Source: Dongia rigui
GTDB taxonomy: Bacteria > Pseudomonadota > Alphaproteobacteria > Dongiales > Dongiaceae
DNA: 64,000 nt
Assembly: GCF_034044635.1 (NCBI RefSeq)
Contig: NZ_JAXCLX010000002.1
Location: 62,001 to 126,000, forward strand
Direction of reading: 5' to 3'
A program made the translations under genes and the position numbers. Below, piece by piece: positions 50,770 through 59,889 of the stretch; position 1 is the first letter of the stretch, and each line of letters opens with the position of its first letter. The notes beneath the pieces were generated by a model. The model ran no database searches and was not told the DNA's origin. It saw nothing but the letters and a program-made list of their open reading frames with translations.

Positions 50770-52341
50770 ATGGCAGATAGTAAATTCGAGTGGCCAGATG
50801 ATGAAGCGTTCCAACAGTTCCTTATAAAACGGGCGCAAACGTATCCGCCATCTATCGTTGATGTGGATCTCTACAATCGTGTCGCAGAGGGTTTGGAGCC
50901 GTTTGTAGACAGTACCTATCAGGCAACGCAGGCACTTTTCGAAACCGGCAATGCCGGCTCCGGCGCTCACGGTGTCGAAAAGCTCAACCCGCTGCATGTC
51001 GAAATTTTATTGGATCAAGCAGCGGATTTGTTAGAGAGGGCAGCCGCGGCGACGAGGAATCTTGATGAGCTTAAGCGGCGGCAGTTTCAGCAACGCCTTG
51101 AGTTCAGCGAATTTGAGCAAGTGGACAAGATCCACGCCAATGAGATTAGAGAGAACAAGTATAAAATTGACGGACTGACGGCGACTGCTGAGTTTAATGG
51201 AGTGAGTTCAGCCATATCTTCGCTAACTCTAAATCTTGAAGCCCTCGCGGCTCACCGCAATGACTATTGGGTTGGAGAAAATCTCAATAACATGATCTCT
51301 AGAGCCGCTACCTTGCTGACGATCCAACAGTTTCCAAGCGAAGGGTTTCCTGAGCAACAATTTAGCTTCGAAGACGCCGCGAGTCCGAAGGCGACTAACC
51401 CTAAAGCCCAAGCAGTATGGAAACTATCTCCATATCTGATTGCACCAGATCTTGGTGAACGAGCATTGCAATTGTCGATTCAATATCAAGAGATGTTTGG
51501 GCAAAGAGTAGCCTTGGAGGCGAAGAGGGAGGCACTTTCGGTTAAAAAAGATTTCGAAACGGCTAATGAGAACTTTCAACTCAGCCGCATCAAGGTGGCG
51601 CGCGACCTAGTATCGAGAAAGCTGGTTGAGAGCGCGATACCTGGGAGCGCGTTAAATTACGATTCGCAAGTTAAAGTGCATGAGGAGTTAGTTGACCAGG
51701 ATGTTCGCCGAGCCCTCTTTCGAATGATGGCCAGTCAGACAGGCTTAAAACGAATTTATGGTTTTGATGAAGCATTACCGGGGGGGGCAGGAAGCAACTC
51801 AGGCGCCGATGTCTACTCGCTGCTGAATTGGGTGCGCCGAGCTATTGACTTCCTGAGTATCTCGGCCGCAAGCGATCAGCTCACCGTGATGCCAGTATCC
51901 ATTCGTTCGCTTCTGAATGACGATACTGTGTGGGAAGAAGGAAAGAAACACGGGGTATGGACTTTCTCCATACCTGAGAATGGATCAGTGTTCGGCGCGC
52001 TTGGAAGGATGCTTTCAGATCTTTCCTGTCTTCGGATTCGTGGTGTAAGTGGTTTTACAGTCGGTTCGACTGAGTATTGGCAGTTGCGCATCGAGCGGCC
52101 AACTGAAAGCTGGCTCGGCGCACCCCTGTTGCCAGTGTGGCTCGGCCGCGTGACGGACCGTGGTGCCAATGCGGACGCCGAGGTTGCGGGGACTGCGACG
52201 TGGTTTAATGCTAGCCTATATGGAGACTGGAAGGTGTCACTAGCGAAAGCCGCTCAGGCGACATCGTCGGATCTTGCAGCAGTTAAGGATGTATATCTCG
52301 AGCTCATGACCGTGGCGCGACCAGCCGTTGCGCCAAAGTGA
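50770..52341 (+). CDS. Hypothetical protein, 523 aa, long helical region
   Basis: Starts MADSKFEWPDDEAFQQFL behind GGGGAG. Residues about 75-140 and 220-290 are strongly helical and coiled-coil-like (LLERAAAATRNLDELKRRQF; ALEAKREALSVKKDFETANE). A C-terminal mixed region carries GFTVGSTEYWQLRIERP and ends near VARPAVAPK. No signal peptide or enzyme motif is seen. It probably functions with the Tat-exported neighbour, but this is inferred from adjacency alone. The helical middle recalls toxin-complex subunits only vaguely. Confidence 0.6.
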   Translation: MADSKFEWPDDEAFQQFLIKRAQTYPPSIVDVDLYNRVAEGLEPFVDSTYQATQALFETGNAGSGAHGVEKLNPLHVEILLDQAADLLERAAAATRNLDELKRRQFQQRLEFSEFEQVDKIHANEIRENKYKIDGLTATAEFNGVSSAISSLTLNLEALAAHRNDYWVGENLNNMISRAATLLTIQQFPSEGFPEQQFSFEDAASPKATNPKAQAVWKLSPYLIAPDLGERALQLSIQYQEMFGQRVALEAKREALSVKKDFETANENFQLSRIKVARDLVSRKLVESAIPGSALNYDSQVKVHEELVDQDVRRALFRMMASQTGLKRIYGFDEALPGGAGSNSGADVYSLLNWVRRAIDFLSISAASDQLTVMPVSIRSLLNDDTVWEEGKKHGVWTFSIPENGSVFGALGRMLSDLSCLRIRGVSGFTVGSTEYWQLRIERPTESWLGAPLLPVWLGRVTDRGANADAEVAGTATWFNASLYGDWKVSLAKAAQATSSDLAAVKDVYLELMTVARPAVAPK

Positions 52342-52534
52342 TCTAGGCGCTTAGCCTTGTCAAAGGTCATAGCCATCTTTCGCTGGCCACTAGTACTCGC
52401 AAGTGCTTGTAGCCAGACGCTTCAAAGGTGCCGGGCGAGTGGATGCGCTGGCGCGAATCATTGACCTGGACCCCAACATTCACGCCCTCTGGGCGCACTA
52501 ATCCTTTCATGAGGTTGGAAGCGATCCGTAGCGC

Positions 52535-53842
52535 TCAAACCACGCCATCGTCGGACGCCACTTCCCCCCGGCCGGGATAGATCTCTTCAGGTGTTTTCCA
52601 TTGCAGAAACGTCTTTAGCGCATCCGTTTCACCGATCAATGCTTGAGCCCGGTCCAGTCGCTCTCGGAGGGCTCCCTGCTCATCAATTGGCATAAGGGAA
52701 AGCTGCGCCCGCGCATTTTTGAAGAAAGCTTCAAGCTGCTTGCTCTTGGCCCAATCCTCGATGATCGAGCGCATCTCTTCCGTGCTCTCTTCGAGCGCTT
52801 CAGCGCGCTTTTTGGCTTCTTCCTTGCGCTTCCATTCGTCCATTTGGGCCCGCCAGCGCTGGTGCTCGCGCTCGGCCTCTCGTTTTCCCTCCTCGATCAG
52901 CCGTGTGATTTCAGGAATCGAGTTTTCGAGTTCCTCGACGATCTTCCCGCTTTCCGGAAGGGGCGTGTCGCGCTCCTCGCGCCATACTCGGCTCCATTTC
53001 GCGAACCCGTATGGTGAGTAGGCGAGGACAGAGAAACGGCCAGTGGGAAGGTCTTTTTTCGTGGTCCAGGACCAATCGCCGGGCCGTTTTGCCAGTCTCG
53101 CTGTGACTTCCGTCTCGCGAACGTACTGACCGCCGACGTATCGCATCTCAACGTCTTCAGCGAGCTCTATAATCGTAAGCCCGAACGCCATCTCGCCCAC
53201 GCGTGCAACGGTTATGCGACGTGGCCCCCAGAGATGATGGCGGCCGTGGCGGTCTGTCTTTCTCGGAACCTCACGCTCGTCGATTTCAGGACGGTAGTGA
53301 AATTTATCCTCACTTTTTGCAATTGAGACGCGATAGCCTCTTGCTTCGAAAGCGGAGAACAGTCGATTGGCGACACTCAACCCCTTATCAAGGCCGCTTT
53401 CTGTCACGACCAGATCGACAAGCAGTTGTTTGGTGGGGCGCAGATACTGAGAATCGTATGCGGTCCTCGACCCATGAAATAGTTCTCTTGCACCCGCCAG
53501 GAGCGGATGTGTTTTCGGTACTCTGGATGCGCCCGCGCTGGATGTTTCGCGAATTCGAGTCCGTTGCATCTTCGGCGGACGCTTCGCCGGAACTTTCGAT
53601 CCCGGCTTCCACTCAGCAGGTTGTCCGGGGGCCGCAGGTGGCAGTTGTGGCCGCTTAGGTGCCCGTCCGACAGCATGCTTGCCCCAGTACCCGGGGGCAG
53701 GGCGAGGGATTCGGAGCGCGTCACAGGCCTCGGCAAACTGGATTGCCGACACACCAAACTGTACCGCCAATCTATTCAGCGGTTCCGACCATGCCAGTTC
53801 ATAGAGTTGAACTCGCGAGATTGTTGAGTTCTGCAATTTCAT
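52535..53842 (-). CDS. Putative HTH-domain protein, 435 aa
   Basis: The first about 60 residues include ISRVQLYELAWSEPLNRLAVQFG and ACDALRIPRPAPGYWGK, a pattern I associate with HTH-bearing hypothetical proteins of bacterial islands. A basic proline-rich linker (about 60-100) follows, then an unknown domain. A long charged coiled coil spans about 300-370 (KREAEREHQRWRAQMDEWKR). It lies 209 bp downstream of vsr on the same strand, so it may be part of, or regulated with, the restriction-like operon. Function unknown. Confidence 0.55.
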   Translation of the reverse strand: MKLQNSTISRVQLYELAWSEPLNRLAVQFGVSAIQFAEACDALRIPRPAPGYWGKHAVGRAPKRPQLPPAAPGQPAEWKPGSKVPAKRPPKMQRTRIRETSSAGASRVPKTHPLLAGARELFHGSRTAYDSQYLRPTKQLLVDLVVTESGLDKGLSVANRLFSAFEARGYRVSIAKSEDKFHYRPEIDEREVPRKTDRHGRHHLWGPRRITVARVGEMAFGLTIIELAEDVEMRYVGGQYVRETEVTARLAKRPGDWSWTTKKDLPTGRFSVLAYSPYGFAKWSRVWREERDTPLPESGKIVEELENSIPEITRLIEEGKREAEREHQRWRAQMDEWKRKEEAKKRAEALEESTEEMRSIIEDWAKSKQLEAFFKNARAQLSLMPIDEQGALRERLDRAQALIGETDALKTFLQWKTPEEIYPGRGEVASDDGVV

Positions 53843-54051
53843 TAGGTGCTGGGACTTCCTTGGCGAAAGGGAGAAGCCCTTCTTGCATTACTTAACGGCG
53901 CTACCGGAACTACGCGATTCGTCATCTCGCCTGGTAATCCGCAGTGGGGCCTTGAGCTGAAGAGTCTTGGCACGACGTCCGATTCCCCAACTAGTTGACC
54001 AAGTTTCGGAAAGCAGGCGCTTCAGCGGTTTGCGCTCGCACCAGCGATCGA

Positions 54052-54528
54052 TCACGACGCGCCACGGATCTGCACCGTCTTTCCGGCTGATCTGATGCCG
54101 GGTCTATTTTCCAGTATGAATTTCTCGCAGGCTTCGAGGACATCATCTGGTTGGCGCCGCCTCGGTCCCCTAAGCGCACATTCCCAAACAAGCATAACGC
54201 GCCAACCGGCTGAGCGCAGCCTGTCGAGAATTTGCTCATCTCGCTTTCGATTGCTGTCTATCTTCGACTGCCAGAACGCCTGACGCGTTTCCGGGAGCTT
54301 AAACAATGAGCAGTTGTGACCGTGCCAAAAGCAGCCATGAACGAAAATGACAGCCTTATGCCTAGGAAAAACTAGGTCCGGTCGGCCCGGGAGGTCACGT
54401 GAGTGCAATCGGAAGCGAAACCCCATTCGATGCAAGCCTCGTCGGAGAAGCCATTCGGGCTTGGTGTCTTTACTCCGAACACGGCTCATATTGAGCCGCC
54501 GCTGCTCTGGTGTCAGGACGTCAACCAA
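54052..54528 (-). CDS. vsr: Very short patch repair endonuclease Vsr
   Basis: A 158-aa Vsr protein. It opens LTPEQRRLNMSRVRSKDTKPE and holds the catalytic and zinc-site core GRPDLVFPRHKAVIFVHGCF followed by WHGHNC. Vsr nicks T-G mismatches that arise when 5-methylcytosine deaminates, and it usually accompanies a cytosine-5 methyltransferase. It is the last gene of the methyltransferase-ATPase-Z1-nuclease operon and starts 15 bp after the preceding stop. Confidence 0.93.
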   Translation of the reverse strand: MVDVLTPEQRRLNMSRVRSKDTKPEWLLRRGLHRMGFRFRLHSRDLPGRPDLVFPRHKAVIFVHGCFWHGHNCSLFKLPETRQAFWQSKIDSNRKRDEQILDRLRSAGWRVMLVWECALRGPRRRQPDDVLEACEKFILENRPGIRSAGKTVQIRGAS

Positions 54529-54543
54529 TTATCCATGTCCTTC

Positions 54544-55533
54544 TCAGGCGTAGCTTGGATTGGCAGCGCCAACGATTGTTTTTAACTCATTGGAGTCCAG
54601 CGTTGGTAGATTGGCCAAATCGATTGTGTAGCGAATAGCAACGATCCCCGTCGGTAATGCCAGATTGTCCGGGAACCTGGGAAACTCATCATCGACTTCA
54701 TATGCTGAGACTTCACGAAGATTAAATCGTAATAGCTCCCCAGAATCACGCATCTCTTCTGACCAACCCATGCTGACCATCTTAGCCAGAAATAGATCCA
54801 GTGACGCTGCGTCCTTCCGCATTGCCTCGATAATGGAATCTACCCGCGTAGCGATCGTTTCTCGCCCCCCAATCGTTTCCTCCAACTGAACCGATATCAT
54901 CAACAGCTGGCAACCTGACGGCGCTGTCAATTGATCTAAGCGCGAAATCTCGTGCTCATGTCGGCTCTTGCGGGTTGTCTTCACCTCTATATGCAATTGG
55001 TCACCGACAAAATCGTGTCGCTCAGAATCTGGCCCGCTCCATTGCTCGACCGCAGCTGACCCAAGGCATGGAATCATTAGTGTTTCGAGAACGAAGAGCT
55101 CGCCAAACAAGCCAACCTGAGTAGTCTTGTCCATTTGCTGTCGCGAGGGCTTCCAAGCCGACTGCCAAGCCCGAATAGTTGCGGCCACTGCAGCCCATGG
55201 CTCACGATAGTCCACTAGAATTGCTTCGACGAACTCTCTGCAGAATGGAGTGAATACCCGCTCATGGGAAGGATGTGCCGTTACAACGAGAAAATCTCCG
55301 GTCTCAAGGCGTCTATATCGAACTTTCAGCCCGTTCAGATCCGGAATCTTTTGGGTGGTCGGGCCGCGAGAGACTGGCACTAGCAAGAGAAGATTTCCCG
55401 CGTCATCTATCGCCATTGAAAGCGAAGTCTCCGCACCATCCGCCAGGATTGGAGTGGTTACCAAGGTGTCCCTATTAGAGGGCCTCTTGGTCCGAAGTGC
55501 AGCCCATTGCGCCGGAGTGGGACAATCAGCCAT
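54544..55533 (-). CDS. PD-(D/E)XK-motif nuclease of a Z1-type restriction system
   Basis: About 329 aa. The central HDFVGDQLHIEVKTTRKS (near residue 170) supplies the Asp and Glu-x-Lys of a PD-(D/E)XK nuclease core, preceded by a helix with GLFGELFVLETLM. The start at 55533 overlaps the Z1 gene end by 8 bp, implying translational coupling; an upstream ATG at 55548 is also possible. This type of protein is a regular partner of Z1-domain proteins and MORC-like ATPases, and is the probable DNA-cutting subunit. Confidence 0.82.
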   Translation of the reverse strand: MADCPTPAQWAALRTKRPSNRDTLVTTPILADGAETSLSMAIDDAGNLLLLVPVSRGPTTQKIPDLNGLKVRYRRLETGDFLVVTAHPSHERVFTPFCREFVEAILVDYREPWAAVAATIRAWQSAWKPSRQQMDKTTQVGLFGELFVLETLMIPCLGSAAVEQWSGPDSERHDFVGDQLHIEVKTTRKSRHEHEISRLDQLTAPSGCQLLMISVQLEETIGGRETIATRVDSIIEAMRKDAASLDLFLAKMVSMGWSEEMRDSGELLRFNLREVSAYEVDDEFPRFPDNLALPTGIVAIRYTIDLANLPTLDSNELKTIVGAANPSYA

Positions 55534-57898
55534 TGGCGACCATCTCATTAACTACCCAAGGCGCGTCGGCATCTGAGGTGTGTGGCAGACTGAGAGCCAG
55601 AGCGATTACAGTGTCGGCTTTCTCAGTACCCAGTGGTTCAGGGTCCAACGGATAGATTAGCAGCAAGCCCTGCGTCGCAGGTCTTGCTGCACGCATCGCG
55701 TCTGAATCATAAGTATTGTTCTCACGCTTGTAGGCTTCGGGTCCGTCAACGAGATCAACGCCTTCGTGACGAGGGTCAATCAGAATTCCAATGCTTTCGC
55801 TACTCTCGCGACGGCGTCTTACGAGGCCAATGTTCTGGTTGCCGATCGTTATCCGCCGTCCTTGCTCCGGAGACGCGATGAAGATTGTCCAGTCCGTGAG
55901 TTCGCCAAGAACAGAACGTGACATGATCCAATCAGCAAGCTCGTAGCTGCGAAACGCGACAATGTCGTCATGAGTTTGATACCTGCGCAGTATAGCGCAG
56001 ACTGCTTCCGGAGCTACGTCGCGTATAATCAGGCCGCCGTGCCGTTGCTGGGGACGCGGAAGTGTCTGAATGGACTCGTCAATAAGGGTTCGATTCTCCA
56101 AGATTTTTACGGAGTCCGACAGAGGCAAAAGAACGGTCTGGGGATGTTCGCCCGACCAGGAATCTTGCTGAGTCACCGCGGTTGCCGACTTATTTCGGGC
56201 AGTGAGCAGCAAGTCGCTATGACCCCGGAGACGGATGGCCATCTGATCCGGTCTTCGGCCGGCGCGTTCCAGGGCGATGATTGAGTCTCTCATCGCCTGC
56301 TCAACGATGGCCAACTCTGAGAACCACCTTGCAATCCCGTCTGTTGTCCAGACTCGTATCAGATCCTCATATCCGCGTCTGAATCCGTACCAGCGTGCCA
56401 TCTGGAGAAGCGTATCGCACATTGACGCGGTGCGCAGAAAGTAGGAGATCGTTAGCCCTTCAAGTGTAAGGCCGCGAGATAAACGGTTTCCACCCACGGC
56501 AATAAGGTGTCGGCCGGGTTTCTCGTCATATTCGAGATTTTCTCCAGTCGCACTGTTCAGCACGACAATAACGATCCGACGTAGAACCGAAAGTGCCTGT
56601 TCGACGACATCGGCATCATCCGGTGGCGATTCCATCCCAACCTTCAAATTGGCCCAGGCAGCCCGTAGGAGTGCTTCGAGTGGCTCGCGCTGACCCAGTT
56701 CTTCCGCATTACGCCACAGTCTTATGTGTTCGCTGATTGTCTTTGCAATGCGCTCCTGATCATCTGTTCTCGCGCTGACATGTACGAGCATAGTGTGGCT
56801 TTGACCGGCCAAATTTGGCCGCAATTGACGTACCCCGCCCGCTACGCAGAACGATAGAACTGCGTCGGATAGCGACGTCGGCAGACTCTGTCCGCCAGCT
56901 TCAATCACGATCTCGGCGCTCTTCCGACGGCGAGGCGCCCGAAGTGCTTTGACATCCTCATCCGGGACAACACGCAGAACCTCACGGCCCTGAGCCGAAA
57001 CGCCAAAAAGCTCCTCGGTGCCGGTGTAACCAGCCGGACGAGGTAGCTGCACTACAAAATCCTTTGGAAACAAGTCTTCGCCCACCCGCCGATCCACGGC
57101 ACTGGGATTTATAAAGATGTTTGCGAATGGCGTGGCAGTATATGCGACGTAGGCCGCTTTCGGCGCACGAGACAATATTGAGCGAATTAGCGCGTTCGTT
57201 CTGGACGGCGCCAAATTCTCGTCCGCTTCATCGTCTTCGGTAATAGTAGGGTCGGGCGGTCTGTTGCCTTTAGTGTTTATGGAGGCTTGGTCAGCCTCGT
57301 CGTCAATAATCAAGACGGGCATCTCGTCGAGATAGCGTCTGGCGGAGTTCAGCCAGTGGTCCAGCTTTTTCAGAACTGCAACATGCTTTTTTACCACTGC
57401 CAGGAATGGCGCAGAGGATTGCAATATGCGGACATCTTGCTCCTTAAAATCCTCCGTTGGGGTCGTAAGTCTTATCCATTCCCGACCCCTCTCAGCTGTC
57501 GGCGCATCAGCTTGGTGTCCGGTCAGCTCTCGTTCAAGCCGGTTCTGTGTTTGATTTCTGAGAGAGTCGTGGATGCCCGACAGAACAATCACAATTCTAT
57601 AGCCCGCGTCCGCAGCGCGCGCGGCAAGGGCAGTATAGTTCGCTGTCTTCCCACTCTGGACATAACCGACCACGAGGCCTCGACCTTGAAAGGGAGAATC
57701 GCTCTCCGGGTCGCGTAAGTGACGCAGCACTCTTAGAGACTCTGCTGCGACAGAGGCGATCTGCTGAGGTTGCCATTTCGGGTCGGCGCGCAATAGCGCT
57801 TCTAGCCGTGTCCAATGATACCAGGAAGCATCACGGACAAGACGGTCAGTCCAGTTGGGCCTTAGAGGAAGGCTCCCAATGACGCGCACATTTGGCAT
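55526..57898 (-). CDS. Z1-domain SF2 helicase-like protein
   Basis: A 790-aa ATPase. Walker A is GYVQSGKTANYTAL near residue 78, the DEAD-box equivalent is LIIDDEADQAS near residue 200, and motif III is AYTATPFANIF near residue 250. The Z1 block lies around residues 460-505, with GGNRLSRGLTLEGLTI and the arginine-finger region QMARWYGFRRGYEDL. Z1 proteins are helicase-like ATPases found mainly in restriction-type operons. The ATG overlaps the ATPase-gene stop by one base (TGATG). Its likely role is NTP-driven translocation linked to the neighbouring nuclease. Confidence 0.88.
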   Translation of the reverse strand: MPNVRVIGSLPLRPNWTDRLVRDASWYHWTRLEALLRADPKWQPQQIASVAAESLRVLRHLRDPESDSPFQGRGLVVGYVQSGKTANYTALAARAADAGYRIVIVLSGIHDSLRNQTQNRLERELTGHQADAPTAERGREWIRLTTPTEDFKEQDVRILQSSAPFLAVVKKHVAVLKKLDHWLNSARRYLDEMPVLIIDDEADQASINTKGNRPPDPTITEDDEADENLAPSRTNALIRSILSRAPKAAYVAYTATPFANIFINPSAVDRRVGEDLFPKDFVVQLPRPAGYTGTEELFGVSAQGREVLRVVPDEDVKALRAPRRRKSAEIVIEAGGQSLPTSLSDAVLSFCVAGGVRQLRPNLAGQSHTMLVHVSARTDDQERIAKTISEHIRLWRNAEELGQREPLEALLRAAWANLKVGMESPPDDADVVEQALSVLRRIVIVVLNSATGENLEYDEKPGRHLIAVGGNRLSRGLTLEGLTISYFLRTASMCDTLLQMARWYGFRRGYEDLIRVWTTDGIARWFSELAIVEQAMRDSIIALERAGRRPDQMAIRLRGHSDLLLTARNKSATAVTQQDSWSGEHPQTVLLPLSDSVKILENRTLIDESIQTLPRPQQRHGGLIIRDVAPEAVCAILRRYQTHDDIVAFRSYELADWIMSRSVLGELTDWTIFIASPEQGRRITIGNQNIGLVRRRRESSESIGILIDPRHEGVDLVDGPEAYKRENNTYDSDAMRAARPATQGLLLIYPLDPEPLGTEKADTVIALALSLPHTSDADAPWVVNEMVANG

Positions 57899-59889
57899 CA
57901 GTCGGCTTTCTTATTGAGAAGGTGCTTCTGCACCTCCATCTGATCCAACCGGTCGAGAAAGGCCGCCAGGTGGGAAAGCGTCGCTTCGTCCTTTCCAATC
58001 TGCCTTACTAGCGCTGAAAGCGCCGGATCTGCTTCACTGACCTGTACGGCAACATCCCCGGCCAACCCCCGGGTCACCTTCCAGACAAATTTCGTTGTCT
58101 TCACCTCGCGGACCGCGATCTTTGGCGTAGGGGGCGCAGCTACACCTGTTCCCGTGCTACCGGGCGGCGGGTTCGGTTTACCCGCACGACTGACTCGGGG
58201 GCCAGCGTCGCCCGGCTTACCGGTCGGGCGCGACGCCTTCCGATACTTACTCTGGCTATCCCGACGTGCGTCGGTGGCAATCTTCTTGATTGCTTCCTGT
58301 AACTGTAAGGGGAGCTGGACAAACTGTTTACTGATGTTGACTTCCATCGCGTCATCGAGAGCTTGACCGAAGTTCACAACCACTCGCGCGAGCTTCGTCT
58401 TCTCGTCGCTCGTGGCCCACATCTGATGCCAGCCTCCCCATTTGATGAGGCGATCATTTCGGTATATGAAGAGCCCCTGGCTCTCGTTGCGTTTCCCGTG
58501 AAGTCCGATCTGGTCGAGCGCCGCGTTTATTGATTCCTGGCCACCAGCTTTGTGATGAGCCTCGATTTCATCCTCACTCGGCAAAAGAAAAGCTTGCACC
58601 TCAACCTTCGCGTCACCGTTCTCGGTAGGAATCTTGATCGTCTTCCTATCATACGCAGCGGTAAGCGGGTGCCCGACAGGATTGTTGGCCGCAATGGGCT
58701 TCCCGTTTATTGAGATAGTCACGCGCTTGCGGCCAGCGGCCTTACCTTCGATAAATCGATGAAAGACCAGTGCTAGGTGTCGCTGGAGTTCCATGATTTC
58801 CCAGGAGTACGGATCAAGTCCGCGCAGTCCTCTTGATGCCTGGGGTGGGCGCATGTTTTTCCATAGCACAACGGTGCCTTGTTTCCCGAGCCGGGTAGCC
58901 TCCTGTTCCCACGCTTCGAGTGGATCGGAAAGCACATCCCATTCCCCAAGACGATCTTTGTCCCACGTCAGATGGTGAGCCTGCTGACCATCCTGCTTTG
59001 TAACTACCGTCAGAACTTTCGCCTGTGACCAGGATGCTCCCTTCAACCCGTAACCATATTTCCCCAGCGCATTATCATCGTAATCAGTAACGCTCCCAAT
59101 GCGCATCGCTTCGTCGAGCGTACTTGGGTCCATGCCCTTGCCGTCATCGGCAATTGTCAGCCAGCGTCCGTGCCCTGTGTCGGGACGGCCGAAGAATATT
59201 TTGATATTGGTGGCTTCGGCTCCAATAGCATTGTCTACAATGTCGGCAACGGCGCTTGGCATCGAATGCCCGACCGACGACAAGATGTCGATTAGCCGTG
59301 GGGCATTTGGAGGCAGCTGCTTCCGTCCTGAAGAATTGTCTTTGTGAGAGTTAGGCATAACCTTTCCCTTACCCTTCCTCGAAGTTCCGAACAGATCCGG
59401 CCGACTCTCACACAAAATCCTTCGGACCTTCTGACCTTCTTCACCGTGAAGCGCGATCATCCCCGATTTCGATTTTGCTAGATTGCTTGTCTCGCCGGTC
59501 GCAAAGATTGCCCGGGTCGTCCGATCGTCCGGCGGGAAAATCGCCCAGGCTCCCGATGCAGGAGTCTTACTGGAATTGATTTCCATTGCGAACAAGCATC
59601 CGGGCTCTACGAAGTGAAAGCACTTGTCTTTTGGGCAATTTCCTTCAAGCCGCCAGTTCTTATCCTGTCGCTTCAGCCAATGCTTTTTCTCGCTGACACC
59701 GATGTCCGTGTCATACCGCAAGTCCATGTAAATCAGCTCTGAATCTTTCGCGGCCGGGAAAACTCGGTCTACGACATCCCAGTCAAAATTTACTGCGCGC
59801 TGCTTCGAGCCTTCCTTGCCCTGGCGCCGATACTCATGGAACATCCCAAGTTCGCTATGCGTGAGGCGGCGTAATATAAGGAAGATCAT
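57898..59889 (-). CDS. GHKL/MORC-like ATPase with N-terminal extension
   Basis: A 663-aa protein. Residues about 195-420 form a Bergerat-fold ATPase: motif I SAVADIVDNAIGAEA, motif II IADDGKGMD and motif III GKYGYGLKGASWS. This resembles MutL, Hsp90 and eukaryotic MORC proteins. The catalytic Glu of motif I (ExxxN) appears as Asp (DIVDN). A 185-residue N-terminal domain beginning MIFLILRRLTHSELGMFHEY precedes it, and a proline-rich linker with a helical tail closes the protein. It overlaps the methyltransferase stop by 4 bp. It probably acts as an ATP-driven clamp in the restriction complex. Confidence 0.86.
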   Translation of the reverse strand: MIFLILRRLTHSELGMFHEYRRQGKEGSKQRAVNFDWDVVDRVFPAAKDSELIYMDLRYDTDIGVSEKKHWLKRQDKNWRLEGNCPKDKCFHFVEPGCLFAMEINSSKTPASGAWAIFPPDDRTTRAIFATGETSNLAKSKSGMIALHGEEGQKVRRILCESRPDLFGTSRKGKGKVMPNSHKDNSSGRKQLPPNAPRLIDILSSVGHSMPSAVADIVDNAIGAEATNIKIFFGRPDTGHGRWLTIADDGKGMDPSTLDEAMRIGSVTDYDDNALGKYGYGLKGASWSQAKVLTVVTKQDGQQAHHLTWDKDRLGEWDVLSDPLEAWEQEATRLGKQGTVVLWKNMRPPQASRGLRGLDPYSWEIMELQRHLALVFHRFIEGKAAGRKRVTISINGKPIAANNPVGHPLTAAYDRKTIKIPTENGDAKVEVQAFLLPSEDEIEAHHKAGGQESINAALDQIGLHGKRNESQGLFIYRNDRLIKWGGWHQMWATSDEKTKLARVVVNFGQALDDAMEVNISKQFVQLPLQLQEAIKKIATDARRDSQSKYRKASRPTGKPGDAGPRVSRAGKPNPPPGSTGTGVAAPPTPKIAVREVKTTKFVWKVTRGLAGDVAVQVSEADPALSALVRQIGKDEATLSHLAAFLDRLDQMEVQKHLLNKKAD

